A DNA stretch of 64,000 nt from Nocardia wallacei (GCF_014466955.1 NZ_AP023396.1:7502001-7566000); one strand, 5' to 3'; shown: positions 17,937-28,002, numbered from the stretch's first letter. Translations and numbers: made by a program. The notes: generated from the letters alone by a model not told the origin.

Positions 17937-18926
17937 CTAGATGTACTGACCTGAGAGGTTCGCAACGCGGCTGGCTGGCGGGTGGCCTGCGAGTGCGGTG
18001 TGGCCGCGGTGGTGATTGTAGGTGTGTAGCCAGGTCGTGAAGGCTGTGCATCGTTCGGAGTCGCTGCGGTAGAGCCGGGCGTAGGCCCATTCGTCAGCCA
18101 GGGTGCGATGGAACCGCTCAACCTTGCCATTGGTTTGAGGGCAGTAGGGACGAGTGCGTTTATGAACGACCGGCCCGAGGGCCTCGGCGAAGGTGCGGGA
18201 TCGATAGCAGGATCCGTTGTCAGTCAACACTTTTCGGATCCTGATGCCGTTGACGGCGAACCATGCGGCAGCGCGGGTCCAGAATGCGGCAGCGGTGTCT
18301 TTGCGTTCATCGGCCAGGATCTCGCTGTAGGCCAGCCGGGAATGATCATCGAGCGCGGTATGCAGATAGTGGTAGCCGTGGCGGGGGTTGCCGTAGCCGT
18401 TGCGTTCGGCGGTGGGTTTGTGGGCCTGCCAGTTTCGCCGCCCCACGCTGCGACCGAGTTTGCGATGGCCGCCGCCGTCGGGGATCTTGCCGAGTTTCTT
18501 GACATCGACATGGATCAGATCACCAGGGCGGTCGTGTTCGTAGCGGCGCACCGGTGTGCTGGTAGCGCGGTCGAGCCAACTCAACCTGCTCAGCCGGTAG
18601 CGTCGCAGAACCCGGTGCACTGTCGAGGGATTCAATCCGAGCAGGTAGGCGATGCGGGCCGGCCCCCACCGGCGCAGGACCCGGACCTTGATGATGCGGC
18701 GTTCGGTGCGGGTCGGGGTCCGCGCCGGGCTGCGATGCGGGCAGCTGGATCGATCGGCCATCGCGGTCGCGCCGTCGACCCGGTAGCGGTCTGCCCACCG
18801 TTTGGCGGTGGTGTGGCAGACCTGGAATCTTTCCGCGGCCCGCCGCAACGGCCAGCCGTCCTCGACGACACAACGAGCAAGACGTAACCGGCCCAACTCC
18901 GAGAGCGGGGCATTACGGTGGGACAC
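17937..18926 (-). CDS. IS481-family transposase
   Basis: A 329-residue DDE transposase. An N-terminal HTH (GWPLRRAAERFQVCHTTAKR) and a second HTH (LLGLNPSTVHRVLRRYRLSR) precede an rve catalytic core. The core has D in DLIHVDVKKLG, D in VLTDNGSCY and E in NGKVERFHRT. The start is GTG. The TAG stop lies inside the duplicated target CTAG, so the reading frame is closed by host DNA. Confidence 0.95.
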   Translation of the reverse strand: MSHRNAPLSELGRLRLARCVVEDGWPLRRAAERFQVCHTTAKRWADRYRVDGATAMADRSSCPHRSPARTPTRTERRIIKVRVLRRWGPARIAYLLGLNPSTVHRVLRRYRLSRLSWLDRATSTPVRRYEHDRPGDLIHVDVKKLGKIPDGGGHRKLGRSVGRRNWQAHKPTAERNGYGNPRHGYHYLHTALDDHSRLAYSEILADERKDTAAAFWTRAAAWFAVNGIRIRKVLTDNGSCYRSRTFAEALGPVVHKRTRPYCPQTNGKVERFHRTLADEWAYARLYRSDSERCTAFTTWLHTYNHHRGHTALAGHPPASRVANLSGQYI

Positions 18927-19030
18927 GAAGACCTCCGGCAGTGAATGAGTTCCTAGACAGCTCTCACTTCACTCGGAGGTCTTCGCCATGTCAGCTCGCC
19001 ACGCCGTCACCAACGTCCGTGGTCAGTACA
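17942..19030. mobile_element. Complete IS481-family insertion sequence (1,089 bp)
   Basis: Terminal inverted repeats begin TGTACTGACC at the left (17942) and end GGTCAGTACA at the right (19030), with further scattered matches inside. The element is flanked by a 6-bp target duplication CCTAGA at 17936-17941 and 19031-19036. This fits the NCTAGN preference known for IS481. It contains one intact transposase, so it may still be active. Confidence 0.95.
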
Positions 19031-19200
19031 CCTAGACCAGCCGGGTGCCCGGTTGGTTGGGGGCGATTCGCACTCGGCGGGTTTCCACCCAACCCTTTTG
19101 CCGCCCAGCGGGTCTACTCCCTCGTGAGAAGCACCGCACCCGGCATGCTTGCGCAGCCGGTGCGCGGGTTGCCTCAACGCGTGACACATCAGGAGGGAAC

Positions 19201-20112
19201 ATGGAGAACACCGGCGTCACCGTGGACCTGCCGCTGCATCCCGCCGTGGGGAGCGCATTGTGGCAGGCGAGAGCCGATGCCAGTCCGCAGCCGGTCGACA
19301 CCAGGGACCTGTTCGTCGCGCTGATGCGGGTCGATACCTCCGGCCGCTGGAACCGGATCACACTGCACTGCGGGGATTCCGAGATCCTCGCCGGGAAGAT
19401 CGTGCTGGACCCGGCCGCCGGGAGTTCGTCGCACTGGGAGGGTATCCGGCTCACCGATACCTGTGCTGCCGCTCTGCGCACGGCCGAGCGCTTGGCACGC
19501 CGCTACAACCTGCCGGGTGTTCCGGCCGGAATGCTGGCACTCGGGCTCGTCGCCGACGGTTCCACCGCCGCGGCGCAGGCCCTGAGCGATGGATTGCGCC
19601 GGGACGAACTGCTGGACCTGCTGCAGGCCGACGTGCTGGGTATGACCCTGAGCGGTCTGGCGAACGAACTCTCCGCTACCCCGCCGCCACTGCCCCCACT
19701 GCGGCCGGTGGCACCGGTCCAGGCCCTGTACTGCCTGCACTGCGGCGCGACACCCGCTGCGGCCGTGACGATCCGAAGCCATCGCGGTTTCATCCTGATG
19801 ATGCAATTCGTCCGGATGCCCGGCCCGTTCTGCCGCGACTGCGGCCTGGCCACCCTGCGCCGGATGACGATCCAGAGCGTGTGGTTCGGCTGGTGGGGAC
19901 CTCTCTCGCTGTTCATCAACGCCGTCACGATCATGTCGAACATGGCCGCCCATTCGCGGATAGCCCAACTCCCGCCACCGATTCCGGGTATGCCGGGACA
20001 GCCGATGGACCCCGGCCCGCCGTTGTTCCGCAGGCTCGGCGCCATCGGATTCCTGATACCACTCGGATTTCTGCTCTGGTTCCTCGTCGTGCTCCCGCTG
20101 CTTTCGAGCTGA
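19201..20112 (+). CDS. Membrane protein with Clp-N-like domain and zinc ribbon
   Basis: A 303-residue protein starting after AGGAGGGA. Residues about 8-150 resemble a Clp N-terminal repeat domain (HPAVGSALWQARADA, DTRDLFVALMRVD, AAALRTAERLARRYNL, VPAGMLALGLV). A CLHCG ... CRDCG pair (around 178 and 213) forms a likely zinc ribbon. It is followed by VWFGWWGPLSLFINAV and a C-terminal membrane helix (GFLIPLGFLLWFLVVLPLL). The function is unknown. The Clp domain suggests protein or peptide recognition at the membrane. Confidence 0.8.
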   Translation: MENTGVTVDLPLHPAVGSALWQARADASPQPVDTRDLFVALMRVDTSGRWNRITLHCGDSEILAGKIVLDPAAGSSSHWEGIRLTDTCAAALRTAERLARRYNLPGVPAGMLALGLVADGSTAAAQALSDGLRRDELLDLLQADVLGMTLSGLANELSATPPPLPPLRPVAPVQALYCLHCGATPAAAVTIRSHRGFILMMQFVRMPGPFCRDCGLATLRRMTIQSVWFGWWGPLSLFINAVTIMSNMAAHSRIAQLPPPIPGMPGQPMDPGPPLFRRLGAIGFLIPLGFLLWFLVVLPLLSS

Positions 20113-20231
20113 ACCGGCGCTGTCGGTCGTGCCACTCGTGGCTAGGCCGACCTGGGATCGTTCGTCGGTATGGTGTTCGGTACCGACAGATCCGCCGGCC
20201 CCGGCGGCCGCGAACAGCAGGGCGAGATCGA

Positions 20232-20909
20232 ATGAACAGCCTCCCGGAGACCGGCCTGAACGCCGAAACCACATTGACGGCGCTCCTGGGGGCCGTACTC
20301 GCGGAGTGCGCAAGAGATCCGCTGTCCTTTCTCGCCGGTGAGTCGCGCGGTTCGGCCCTCATCCGGATCGGACGCGGGAGCACTCGGGCGCGGGAACCGG
20401 ATCGGTTCGACGACCTGCTGCTCGAGGCATTCGACTCGGTCAGCGACGTACTGCTCGCCTGGACCACCCGCCAGATCGGCAGCCGCACCGACGCCGAAGA
20501 CATCGTCCAGACCGCGCTGATGCGGGTGTACGCCGCCAGGCCCGACGTCGACACCGCCGACCGGCTGCGCGGCTATCTGTGGACGGTCACCAAGAACCTC
20601 GTACGCGACGCCTGGCGGCGGGCGGCCACCGATCGCGAACGCTTCGACTCCGACGGTGACGAGCGGATCGCACTGCTCGCCGACCGTGCGGGCCTGCACG
20701 TGGACGACATTGTCGTCTTGCGCCAGGCGCTGATCGGTGCACTGGACACTCTGCCGCCGCGCGAGCGGGAGGCCGTCGTGCTCCGTGCCTACGAAGGCAA
20801 TACCTACGCGGAAACCGCGCGCATCATGGGCGTCGCCACGGGCACCGCGAAGGGCTACGTGCACGACGCCCTGCAGCGGGTACGGGAGCGACTCGACCTG
20901 ATCGCGTGA
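20232..20909 (+). CDS. ECF-type RNA polymerase sigma factor
   Basis: A 225-residue sigma-70 family factor. Region 2 is seen in DDLLLEAFDSVSDVLLAWTT and GSRTDAEDIVQTALMRVYAA, followed by RLRGYLWTVTKNLVRDAWRR (2.3/2.4). Region 4 is TLPPREREAVVLRAYEGNTY with AETARIMGVATGTAKGYVHD. The unusual 60-residue N-terminal extension (ESRGSALIRIGRGSTRARE) is not part of the sigma fold. No anti-sigma gene lies adjacent; the upstream gene is the Clp-N/zinc membrane protein, 119 bp before it, which could be a partner. Confidence 0.88.
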   Translation: MNSLPETGLNAETTLTALLGAVLAECARDPLSFLAGESRGSALIRIGRGSTRAREPDRFDDLLLEAFDSVSDVLLAWTTRQIGSRTDAEDIVQTALMRVYAARPDVDTADRLRGYLWTVTKNLVRDAWRRAATDRERFDSDGDERIALLADRAGLHVDDIVVLRQALIGALDTLPPREREAVVLRAYEGNTYAETARIMGVATGTAKGYVHDALQRVRERLDLIA

Positions 20910-20973
20910 GATCCGGATCGCGATGCATCGATCGCGCGGTCGGACGCCGGTGGGTCGGTCGTAGACTTGCGCG

Positions 20974-22665
20974 ATGGCACACGACGCGGACCGATCGGTC
21001 GACATCAAGCCACGCTCCCGTGATGTCACCGACGGACTCCAGAAGACCGCTGCTCGCGGCATGCTGCGGGCCGTCGGTATGGGTGACGACGACTGGGCCA
21101 AGCCACAGATCGGCGTCGCCTCGAGCTGGAACGAGATCACGCCCTGCAACCTGTCCCTCGATCGGCTCGCCAAAGCCGTCAAGGCGGGTGTGCACGCGGG
21201 CGGCGGCTATCCCCTCGAGTTCGGCACGATTTCGGTCTCCGACGGCATTTCGATGGGCCACGAGGGCATGCATTTCTCACTGGTCAGCCGCGAGGTCATC
21301 GCGGATTCCGTCGAGACGGTCATGATGGCCGAACGCCTCGACGGTTCCGTGCTGCTGGCCGGCTGCGACAAGAGCCTGCCGGGCATGCTGATGGCCGCCG
21401 CGCGACTGGATCTGTCGAGTGTGTTCCTGTACGCCGGTTCGACGCTGCCGGGCAACCTCGACGGCCGGGATGTCACGATCATCGACGCGTTCGAGGCGGT
21501 CGGCGCCTGCCTGAAGGGCTTGATCACCCCGGCGGAGGTCGACCGCATCGAGCGGGCCATCTGTCCTGGCGAAGGCGCGTGCGGCGGGATGTACACCGCC
21601 AACACCATGGCCTCGGCCGCGGAGGCCCTCGGCATGAGCCTGCCCGGATCCGCCGCTCCGCCCGCACCCGACCGCCGTCGCGACGAGTTCGCCCACAAGT
21701 CCGGCGAGGCCGTGGTGGAGTTGCTGCGCCGGGGCATCACGGCCCGCGACATCTTGACCTTGGAGGCGTTCGAGAACGCCATCACGGTCGTGATGGCACT
21801 CGGTGGTTCCACCAACGCCGTGCTGCACCTGCTGGCCATCGCCCGCGAGGCCGGGGTCGGTCTCACCCTCGCCGACTTCAACCGCGTCGGTGACAAGGTG
21901 CCGCACCTGGGCGATCTCAAGCCGTTCGGCCGCTATGTCATGAACGACGTCGACAAGGTCGGCGGCATCCCCGTCGTGATGAAGGCCCTCCTCGACGCGG
22001 GCCTCATGCACGGCGACGTCATGACCGTCACCGGCCGGACCATGGCCGAGAACCTGGCCGACATCGAACTCGACCTCGATGGCGACGTCATCCGGCCGCT
22101 CGATCGGCCGATCCACAAGACGGGCGGCCTCACCATCCTGCACGGCTCACTCGCGCCCGAGGGCGCCGTCGTGAAGAGCGCCGGGTTCGACTCCGACGTC
22201 TTCCGCGGGACAGCGCGGGTGTTCGACGGGGAGCGCGCCGCGATGGACGCGCTCGAGGACGGCACCATCGTGGCCGGTGATGTGGTCGTCATCCGCTACG
22301 AAGGACCCAAGGGCGGCCCGGGTATGCGCGAGATGCTCGCCATCACCGGCGCGATCAAAGGCGCCGGGCTCGGCAAGGACGTCCTGCTGCTCACCGACGG
22401 CCGATTCTCCGGCGGCACAACGGGTTTGTGTGTCGGTCATGTCGCTCCCGAGGCCGTCGACGGCGGCCCGATCGCCTTCGTCGCCGACGGCGATCCCATC
22501 GTTCTCGACGTCGCCGGCCGCACCCTCGATGTGGAGGTCGACGAGAGCGAACTCGCCGCTCGCCAGGTCGGCTGGGAGCCGCCCCCACCCAAGTACACCT
22601 CGGGTGTGCTCGCCAAATACCGCAAGCTGGTCGGCTCGGCCGCGCACGGCGCCATCACCGCCTGA
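20974..22665 (+). CDS. ilvD: Dihydroxy-acid dehydratase
   Basis: A 563-residue enzyme of branched-chain amino-acid biosynthesis that dehydrates 2,3-dihydroxy acids to 2-keto acids. It matches IlvD over its full length. Fe-S cysteines are in [32 protein letters not shown] and [20 protein letters not shown]. The C-terminal [20 protein letters not shown] carries the active-site serine. The start is GCGATGGCACACGACGC, and length and N-terminus are as expected. It is monocistronic, with a convergent neighbour 30 bp away. Confidence 0.97.
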   Translation: MAHDADRSVDIKPRSRDVTDGLQKTAARGMLRAVGMGDDDWAKPQIGVASSWNEITPCNLSLDRLAKAVKAGVHAGGGYPLEFGTISVSDGISMGHEGMHFSLVSREVIADSVETVMMAERLDGSVLLAGCDKSLPGMLMAAARLDLSSVFLYAGSTLPGNLDGRDVTIIDAFEAVGACLKGLITPAEVDRIERAICPGEGACGGMYTANTMASAAEALGMSLPGSAAPPAPDRRRDEFAHKSGEAVVELLRRGITARDILTLEAFENAITVVMALGGSTNAVLHLLAIAREAGVGLTLADFNRVGDKVPHLGDLKPFGRYVMNDVDKVGGIPVVMKALLDAGLMHGDVMTVTGRTMAENLADIELDLDGDVIRPLDRPIHKTGGLTILHGSLAPEGAVVKSAGFDSDVFRGTARVFDGERAAMDALEDGTIVAGDVVVIRYEGPKGGPGMREMLAITGAIKGAGLGKDVLLLTDGRFSGGTTGLCVGHVAPEAVDGGPIAFVADGDPIVLDVAGRTLDVEVDESELAARQVGWEPPPPKYTSGVLAKYRKLVGSAAHGAITA

Positions 22666-22695
22666 CGCCCGCTCGGCCGAGCCGAGACCATCTCC

Positions 22696-23886
22696 TCACG
22701 CGGTCGGTACGGCCTGGTTCTCGCGCTGTGCGCGCAGCAGGGCGGGCCGGTACTTGCCGTCGGAGAACCAGTGGTGTGACCCGGGTTTGCGGGCCTCGGT
22801 CGCCAGATGCTTGATACCGGCCACGCACGCGAATTCCTTGAGCTTCTTACCCGCGGCCCCACCGAAGTACAGCCGCATGGCGGTCTCGTTCTTGTGACCG
22901 AGCTGGTAGATACCGGCGTCGCGGCCGAAGCTCAGGCACATGGCGGGGAACGACATGTCGATCGGCGCGGGCTGCTCCCCCGCGATCCGGTGCAGCAGCG
23001 TGTCGGCGGCGTGCGCGCCCAGGCAGTACGCGGTGTAGGCACTCATCCGGAACGGCAGATCGGACGGTGCCGACGAGTCGCCCGCCGCGACGATGCGGTC
23101 GTCGTCGATGCTGGTCAACGTCTCATCGGTGAGCAGCCGACCGGCGGCGTCGGTACTCAGTCCGCTGCGTCCGGCCAGGTCGGGCACACCGAAGCCCGCA
23201 GTCCAGATGGTGACGTCACTCGGCAGCGTCCGGCCGTCGGCGAGTTCCACGGCGTCGGCCGTCACGGCGGTGACAGCCGCTTCGGAGCCTTCGACAACGG
23301 TGACGCCGAGCTTGGCGAGGTATCTGTGTGCCGTGCGCCGCGCCTTCGGATGCAGGTACGGGACGAGCGCGCCGCCGCAGATCAAGGTGACCCGCCGCCC
23401 CCGCCCGGCCAGCTCGGCGGCGGTCTCGACGCCGGTCGGCCCGCCTCCGATCACGGTCACCGCGGCCCTGACGGGCGTATCGGCGAGCACCGACCGCACC
23501 CGCTGGGCGGCCTCCAGAGTCGCGATCGGATAAGCGAACTCGGCCGCGCCCGGCACCCGCGGCGTGGCATTACCGCTGCCGACCGCATAGATCAGGTAGT
23601 CGTAGCCGATGCTGCCGCCCTCGGCCAGCGACACCGTGCGCTCGGCCGCGTCGATCCGTGTCACGCTGTCGACCACCAGCCGGACATCCTCGGCCAGCAC
23701 GTCCTGGTAATCGACGACCGCCTCGTGGGTTTCGCCCACCAGCTGGTGCAGGCGCAGCCTGGGCACGAAGACCCGACGGGGATTGATCACCGTCACCCGC
23801 ACATCCTCGCGCTGCGTCAGGCGGTTGGCCGCCATCACGCCGGCGTATCCGCCACCGACCACGACGACTTCGTACTTGCTGGTCAT
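22696..23886 (-). CDS. NDH-2-like FAD-dependent oxidoreductase
   Basis: A 396-residue flavoprotein. The FAD Rossmann motif VVVVGGGYAGVMAANRL (residues 7-23), the NAD(P) Rossmann motif VTVIGGGPTGVETAAEL (around 150-166) and VTIWTAGFGVPDLA are present, followed by the second FAD motif IVAAGDSSAPSD. It belongs to the type II NADH dehydrogenase/AIF-like group. No C-terminal amphipathic membrane helix is obvious. AAGGAGG precedes the ATG. Substrate and electron acceptor are not determined. Confidence 0.9.
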   Translation of the reverse strand: MTSKYEVVVVGGGYAGVMAANRLTQREDVRVTVINPRRVFVPRLRLHQLVGETHEAVVDYQDVLAEDVRLVVDSVTRIDAAERTVSLAEGGSIGYDYLIYAVGSGNATPRVPGAAEFAYPIATLEAAQRVRSVLADTPVRAAVTVIGGGPTGVETAAELAGRGRRVTLICGGALVPYLHPKARRTAHRYLAKLGVTVVEGSEAAVTAVTADAVELADGRTLPSDVTIWTAGFGVPDLAGRSGLSTDAAGRLLTDETLTSIDDDRIVAAGDSSAPSDLPFRMSAYTAYCLGAHAADTLLHRIAGEQPAPIDMSFPAMCLSFGRDAGIYQLGHKNETAMRLYFGGAAGKKLKEFACVAGIKHLATEARKPGSHHWFSDGKYRPALLRAQRENQAVPTA

Positions 23887-24045
23887 GTTGTCCTCCTTCG
23901 CCCGGTGAGGGTTTCGGGCACAAGACACCACGAACCCCCGCGCTGTGACAGCCGGTGAGGCAGGTCACGAATCCGCTCGAACTCCTCGCTCACCGCCTGC
24001 TCCTCCCCGCCCTGCTAATCGGGCTCCTGCCGACCACGGCCCGGG

Positions 24046-24077
24046 CTCAGCGACTCAGCGACTCAGCGACTCAGCGC
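24046..24077. repeat. 8-bp tandem repeat, four copies
   Basis: The unit CTCAGCGA is repeated four times (the last copy ends in C). It lies in the 302-bp gap between the NDH-2-like gene and the STAND ATPase gene, about 110 bp before the latter. Nothing else is recognisable in this gap. Confidence 0.85.
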
Positions 24078-24188
24078 GATGGTCGAAGGCGACCCGACAC
24101 CCGGCCGGGTCGCGGAGTCGGTCGCCACGTGGGTTCGCGGCCAGCGGTAGGCTGACGGCGTCATGGCCAGTACCGGAGCAGAACCGTC

Positions 24189-27100
24189 GTGGCGCTGATC
24201 GGGCGGGATCATGTGGCGTCGCTGTTGCGGGATGCGCTGTCGCGCACCGTGTCCAGCCACGGCTCGATGGTGGTCGTCACCGGTGAGGCGGGTATCGGCA
24301 AGACCACGTTCGTCACCGAGGTGGTCGGTGAGTTCGCCGGTCGACTGCTGGTCTTCGCCGCGACGGCCTGGAGCGGGGAGGGCACGCCGGGGTTCTGGCC
24401 GTGGGTGCAGGTGCTGCGCGGGTTGCGGCGGGCGGCGACGGCGGATCAGTGGGCGGTCATCGACAACGCGGTGGGGAACGCACTGTCGACCGTGATCGGT
24501 GAGGCGCCCGAGGCGGCACCGGAAAGCCACGGCAGCACGCTGTTCCGCGTCGGTGACGCGGTGACGGAGGCACTGATCACGGCCTCGGCCATCCGGCCGG
24601 TCGTCGTGGTGATCGACGACCTGCACCGCGCCGACCCCGAATCGGTCGCCGTGCTGGCCTTCGTCGCCCGGCATACGTGGTTCGAGCGGATCACGATCGT
24701 GTGCACGGCGCGCGATACCGAGATCGCGGTCCCCGACCATCCATTGCACGAGGTGTTCGCGGAATTGACCGGTACCGCACGGGTGATCGAACTGACCGGC
24801 CTGTCCGCCGCCGACACCGCGACGGTGATCACCGGAACGGCCGGCCGGCGGCCACCGGAGGAGGCGCTGGCCGCACTGCACGGCCTCACCGGCGGCAATC
24901 CGTTTCTCGCCGATCAGGCGGCGCGCCTCTGGCGTGCGGGCACTCCCCTCGACGCGCTCGCTCCCGGAGTGGCCGACCTGCTCGACACCCGGCTGACCGC
25001 ACTACCCGAGTCGGCGGTGGACGCGCTCGCCACCGCCGCACTGCTGGGTCGGGAATTCGACATCTCGGTCCTCGAATCCGCGGCGGGATGTCCGGTCGAG
25101 GCGGCACTCGCCGCCGCTGTGCGCGCCCGCCTGGTGGTCCCGCTCGGCACCGGCCGCCACGGCTTCGCGCACGACCTCATCCGGGAGCGGCTCGCCGCCC
25201 GTCTCGACCCGGCCGAGGCGCGAAAACGCCACGCGGACATCGTCTCCGCCCTGGCGGACCGACCCGCGGCGTTGACCGGCTCGGCCGCCGCCGAGCTGGC
25301 CCACCACGCCCTGCTCGCGGGCGAGGCCATCGACTCCGCCGCGACACTGCGCTATCTGCTCGACGCCGCCCGCGCGGCCTGCGGCAGGATGGCGGCGGGC
25401 GAGGTCGTGCAGCACTACCGGCACGCGCTCGCGCTCATCGGAGACGACCAGCCCGAACTGCGCGGCCGCACCGCCCTGAACCTGGCGACGGCGGCCACCG
25501 GCGCGGGAGACCTGAACACCGCGCGACGCACCTACGAGTCCCTGCTCGAACTGGCCCGAAAGTCTTCCGCCGCGGATCTTTTCGCCCACGCGGCGCTCGG
25601 TCTACTGGAATTGGGGATGCCGGATCCCGAGCACGACGCAGAGCGGGAGACCGACCTGATCGATCAGGCGCATCGCATGCTGCTCGCCGAACGCCCGCCC
25701 ACGCACCCGCTGGCGGTGCGGCTACTGGCCGCGGCCGTCCGGGTCCGGGTGCACACCGCGGTGAGCGCCCGCGAGCCGGTCGAGGAGATGAGCACCGAGG
25801 CACTGCGATCGGCCAGGCTGTCCGGCGACGACCACGCCATGGCCGCCGCCCTGCTCGCCCGGCACGACGCCCTGTGGCGGCCCGGCACCGCGGGCGACCG
25901 GCTGCCGGTGGCCGCCGACCTCGCCGCCGTGGGCAGGCGCGCGTCGTCGGAGGACGTGGAGATGCAGGGCGAACTGCTGCGCTACGCCGCGCTGCTGGAA
26001 CTGGGGGATCCGCGGGCACATTCCGCGCTGGCCGCGTTCCGCAACCACGCCGATCGGTCCGCGCTGCCACGACACCGTTTCGTCGCGCTGTCGCGTTCGG
26101 GCGTCATGGACCTGATCGGCGGCCGATTCGACGCTGCCCGAACGGCATTCGACGAGGCGTACGCGCTCGGTGAACGACTCGGCGAGGTGGACCGGATTCC
26201 GCTGTGGCTCGAACAGCGTTGGTCGCTGGCCTTTCTCGCCGACGACACGGTGGAGATGACGCGCCTGATCGACCGGTACCGGCAACTGGCGGGTGGATAC
26301 ACGGTAGCGCCGGAGCTGATCACGGCCGCCGTTCGGGGCGATACCGAACGCACCGCCGAGCTGCTCGGCGAGGTGGAAGCGCTGTCCGCGGAGTACCCCC
26401 GCCATTTCCATGCGCTCATCCTGGTGGCCCGGGCCCACGCCGCCCTCACCCTGGATGCCGATGCCCTCCGGAAGTCCGTGCGGGACAAGCTGTTTCCACT
26501 GCGCGGCCACTGGGCGGTCACGGCGGCGGGCGGCGCGTGTTACGGACCGTACAGCTTCTGGCTGGGCCGTCTCGCCGCAGCGGCGGGCGACCACGAAACC
26601 GCCGCGGCGGAACTGGGCGCGGCGGCGGAATCCGCGCGGCGAATGCGCTCGCGCCCCTGGCGGACCGCCGCCGAGCGGCAGCTGCGACTGCTCGCGCACG
26701 GCAACGTCACGCCATCCTCACCGAACTCGGTGTCCGACAACGAATTCCGCTTCGACGGGTCGGTATGGACGCTGCGATTCGCGGGCCGCACCGTCCGGCT
26801 GCCGAATGCCAAGGGACTACACGACCTGCACACCCTGCTCGGGCATCCGGGCCACGACATCCCGTCGCTGGAGTTGTTCGCCACCGCCGGGGCGCCGACG
26901 CGCGCGGGCCGATCGCTCGGTGCCGACCCCGTGCTCGACGACGAGGCGAAGGCCGCGTACCGCCGCCGCCTGAGCACCCTGGACGCCGAGATCGACCGCG
27001 CCGCCGCACGAGGCGCCGACGACCGGGCCGCCGACCTCGATCGTGAACGCGCCGCGCTGATCGAGGAACTGCGCCGGGCCACCGGGCTGGCAGGCCGCTC

Positions 27101-27278
27101 CCGCCGCCTCGGCGGCGACGCCGAACGCGCCCGCAAAACGGTCTCCGCGCGCGTGCGTGATTCGTTGCGCCGCATCGACCGGCTGCATCCCGAACTCGCC
27201 GAACACCTTCGAGCGAGCATCTCCCTCGGTCTCACCTGCCGCTACCAGCCCCACCGCGAGATCACCTGGACTCTGTAG
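24189..27278 (+). CDS. Large AAA/STAND ATPase with TPR-like region, no LuxR HTH
   Basis: A 1,029-residue protein. The N-terminus ALIGRDHVASLLRDAL and Walker A VVVTGEAGIGKTTFVTEVV (around 29-47) are followed by Walker B VVVVIDDLHRADPESVAVL (around 138-156) and a winged-helix/helical-repeat body. The C-terminus is not a LuxR domain. It is a charged helical domain ending RYQPHREITWTL, with ERARKTVSARVRDSLRRIDR. This tail recurs in mycobacterial and nocardial ATPases, and a regulatory role is inferred. The start is GTG. The MBL gene follows within 40 bp, so the two may be cotranscribed. Confidence 0.85.
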   Translation: MALIGRDHVASLLRDALSRTVSSHGSMVVVTGEAGIGKTTFVTEVVGEFAGRLLVFAATAWSGEGTPGFWPWVQVLRGLRRAATADQWAVIDNAVGNALSTVIGEAPEAAPESHGSTLFRVGDAVTEALITASAIRPVVVVIDDLHRADPESVAVLAFVARHTWFERITIVCTARDTEIAVPDHPLHEVFAELTGTARVIELTGLSAADTATVITGTAGRRPPEEALAALHGLTGGNPFLADQAARLWRAGTPLDALAPGVADLLDTRLTALPESAVDALATAALLGREFDISVLESAAGCPVEAALAAAVRARLVVPLGTGRHGFAHDLIRERLAARLDPAEARKRHADIVSALADRPAALTGSAAAELAHHALLAGEAIDSAATLRYLLDAARAACGRMAAGEVVQHYRHALALIGDDQPELRGRTALNLATAATGAGDLNTARRTYESLLELARKSSAADLFAHAALGLLELGMPDPEHDAERETDLIDQAHRMLLAERPPTHPLAVRLLAAAVRVRVHTAVSAREPVEEMSTEALRSARLSGDDHAMAAALLARHDALWRPGTAGDRLPVAADLAAVGRRASSEDVEMQGELLRYAALLELGDPRAHSALAAFRNHADRSALPRHRFVALSRSGVMDLIGGRFDAARTAFDEAYALGERLGEVDRIPLWLEQRWSLAFLADDTVEMTRLIDRYRQLAGGYTVAPELITAAVRGDTERTAELLGEVEALSAEYPRHFHALILVARAHAALTLDADALRKSVRDKLFPLRGHWAVTAAGGACYGPYSFWLGRLAAAAGDHETAAAELGAAAESARRMRSRPWRTAAERQLRLLAHGNVTPSSPNSVSDNEFRFDGSVWTLRFAGRTVRLPNAKGLHDLHTLLGHPGHDIPSLELFATAGAPTRAGRSLGADPVLDDEAKAAYRRRLSTLDAEIDRAAARGADDRAADLDRERAALIEELRRATGLAGRSRRLGGDAERARKTVSARVRDSLRRIDRLHPELAEHLRASISLGLTCRYQPHREITWTL

Positions 27279-27316
27279 ACCTCGCGCCGCGAGATCGGAT
27301 CTCGCGCCTCACGGGT

Positions 27317-27967
27317 ATGCAGAAGATTTCCGCCAACCTGTGGCACACCGAGACCGAGAACCCCGCCCCCGGCCTGACGACACGCGCCTACCTGTGGACC
27401 CGCCGCGAGGGCAACGTCCTGTTCTACAACACCACGCATCCGTCGGACATCGACACGATGGCCGAACTCGGCGGGGTCGCCCACCAGTTCCTCAGCCATC
27501 GTGACGAGATCGCCCCGTCGCTGGCGACGATCAAGCAGCGGTTCGGCTCGGCGTTGCACATCCACCGGGGCGACGCGGGCGAAGTAACGCAGACCTCGGT
27601 CGACGACGCCTTCGATCGCCGCCACCACGCCCTCGCGGATCTCGAGGTCATCCCCGCCCCCGGCCATACCCCGGGCAGCGCCCTCTATCTGGCCACCATC
27701 GACGGCCGTCGGCACCTCTTCACCGGTGACACCCTGTTGCGCAACACCAAGGGCGAGTGGTGGCCCGGCTATCTGGAGGGACACAGCGACCGCACGGCCC
27801 TGCTCGCCACCCTGGACCTGATGGTGAACCTGGACCCGGACGTCGTGATCTCCAGCGCCTTCCTCGGTGACTCCGGCGTCTCCGATGTCGCCGCCGGCAC
27901 CTGGCAGCCCGCCGTCACCGCGGCCCGCCGGGCCTTGGCCGCGGGCGAACAGCCCGAGTGGGAGTGA
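27317..27967 (+). CDS. MBL-fold protein with degenerate metal site
   Basis: A 216-residue protein with metallo-beta-lactamase folds: VAHQFLSHRDEIAPSLATIK, VIPAPGHTPGSALYL and HLFTGDTLL. The expected HxHxDH ligand motif reads SHRDE, and the last histidine strand reads VVISSAFLGDSG. Only the PGHTPGS and FTGD parts are intact. Catalysis by the usual di-metal site is therefore doubtful. It follows the STAND ATPase gene by 38 bp. Confidence 0.82.
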   Translation: MQKISANLWHTETENPAPGLTTRAYLWTRREGNVLFYNTTHPSDIDTMAELGGVAHQFLSHRDEIAPSLATIKQRFGSALHIHRGDAGEVTQTSVDDAFDRRHHALADLEVIPAPGHTPGSALYLATIDGRRHLFTGDTLLRNTKGEWWPGYLEGHSDRTALLATLDLMVNLDPDVVISSAFLGDSGVSDVAAGTWQPAVTAARRALAAGEQPEWE

Positions 27968-28002
27968 CGCCGCCGACCGGCGGGGCCGCCTAGGCTGGCC
28001 GG

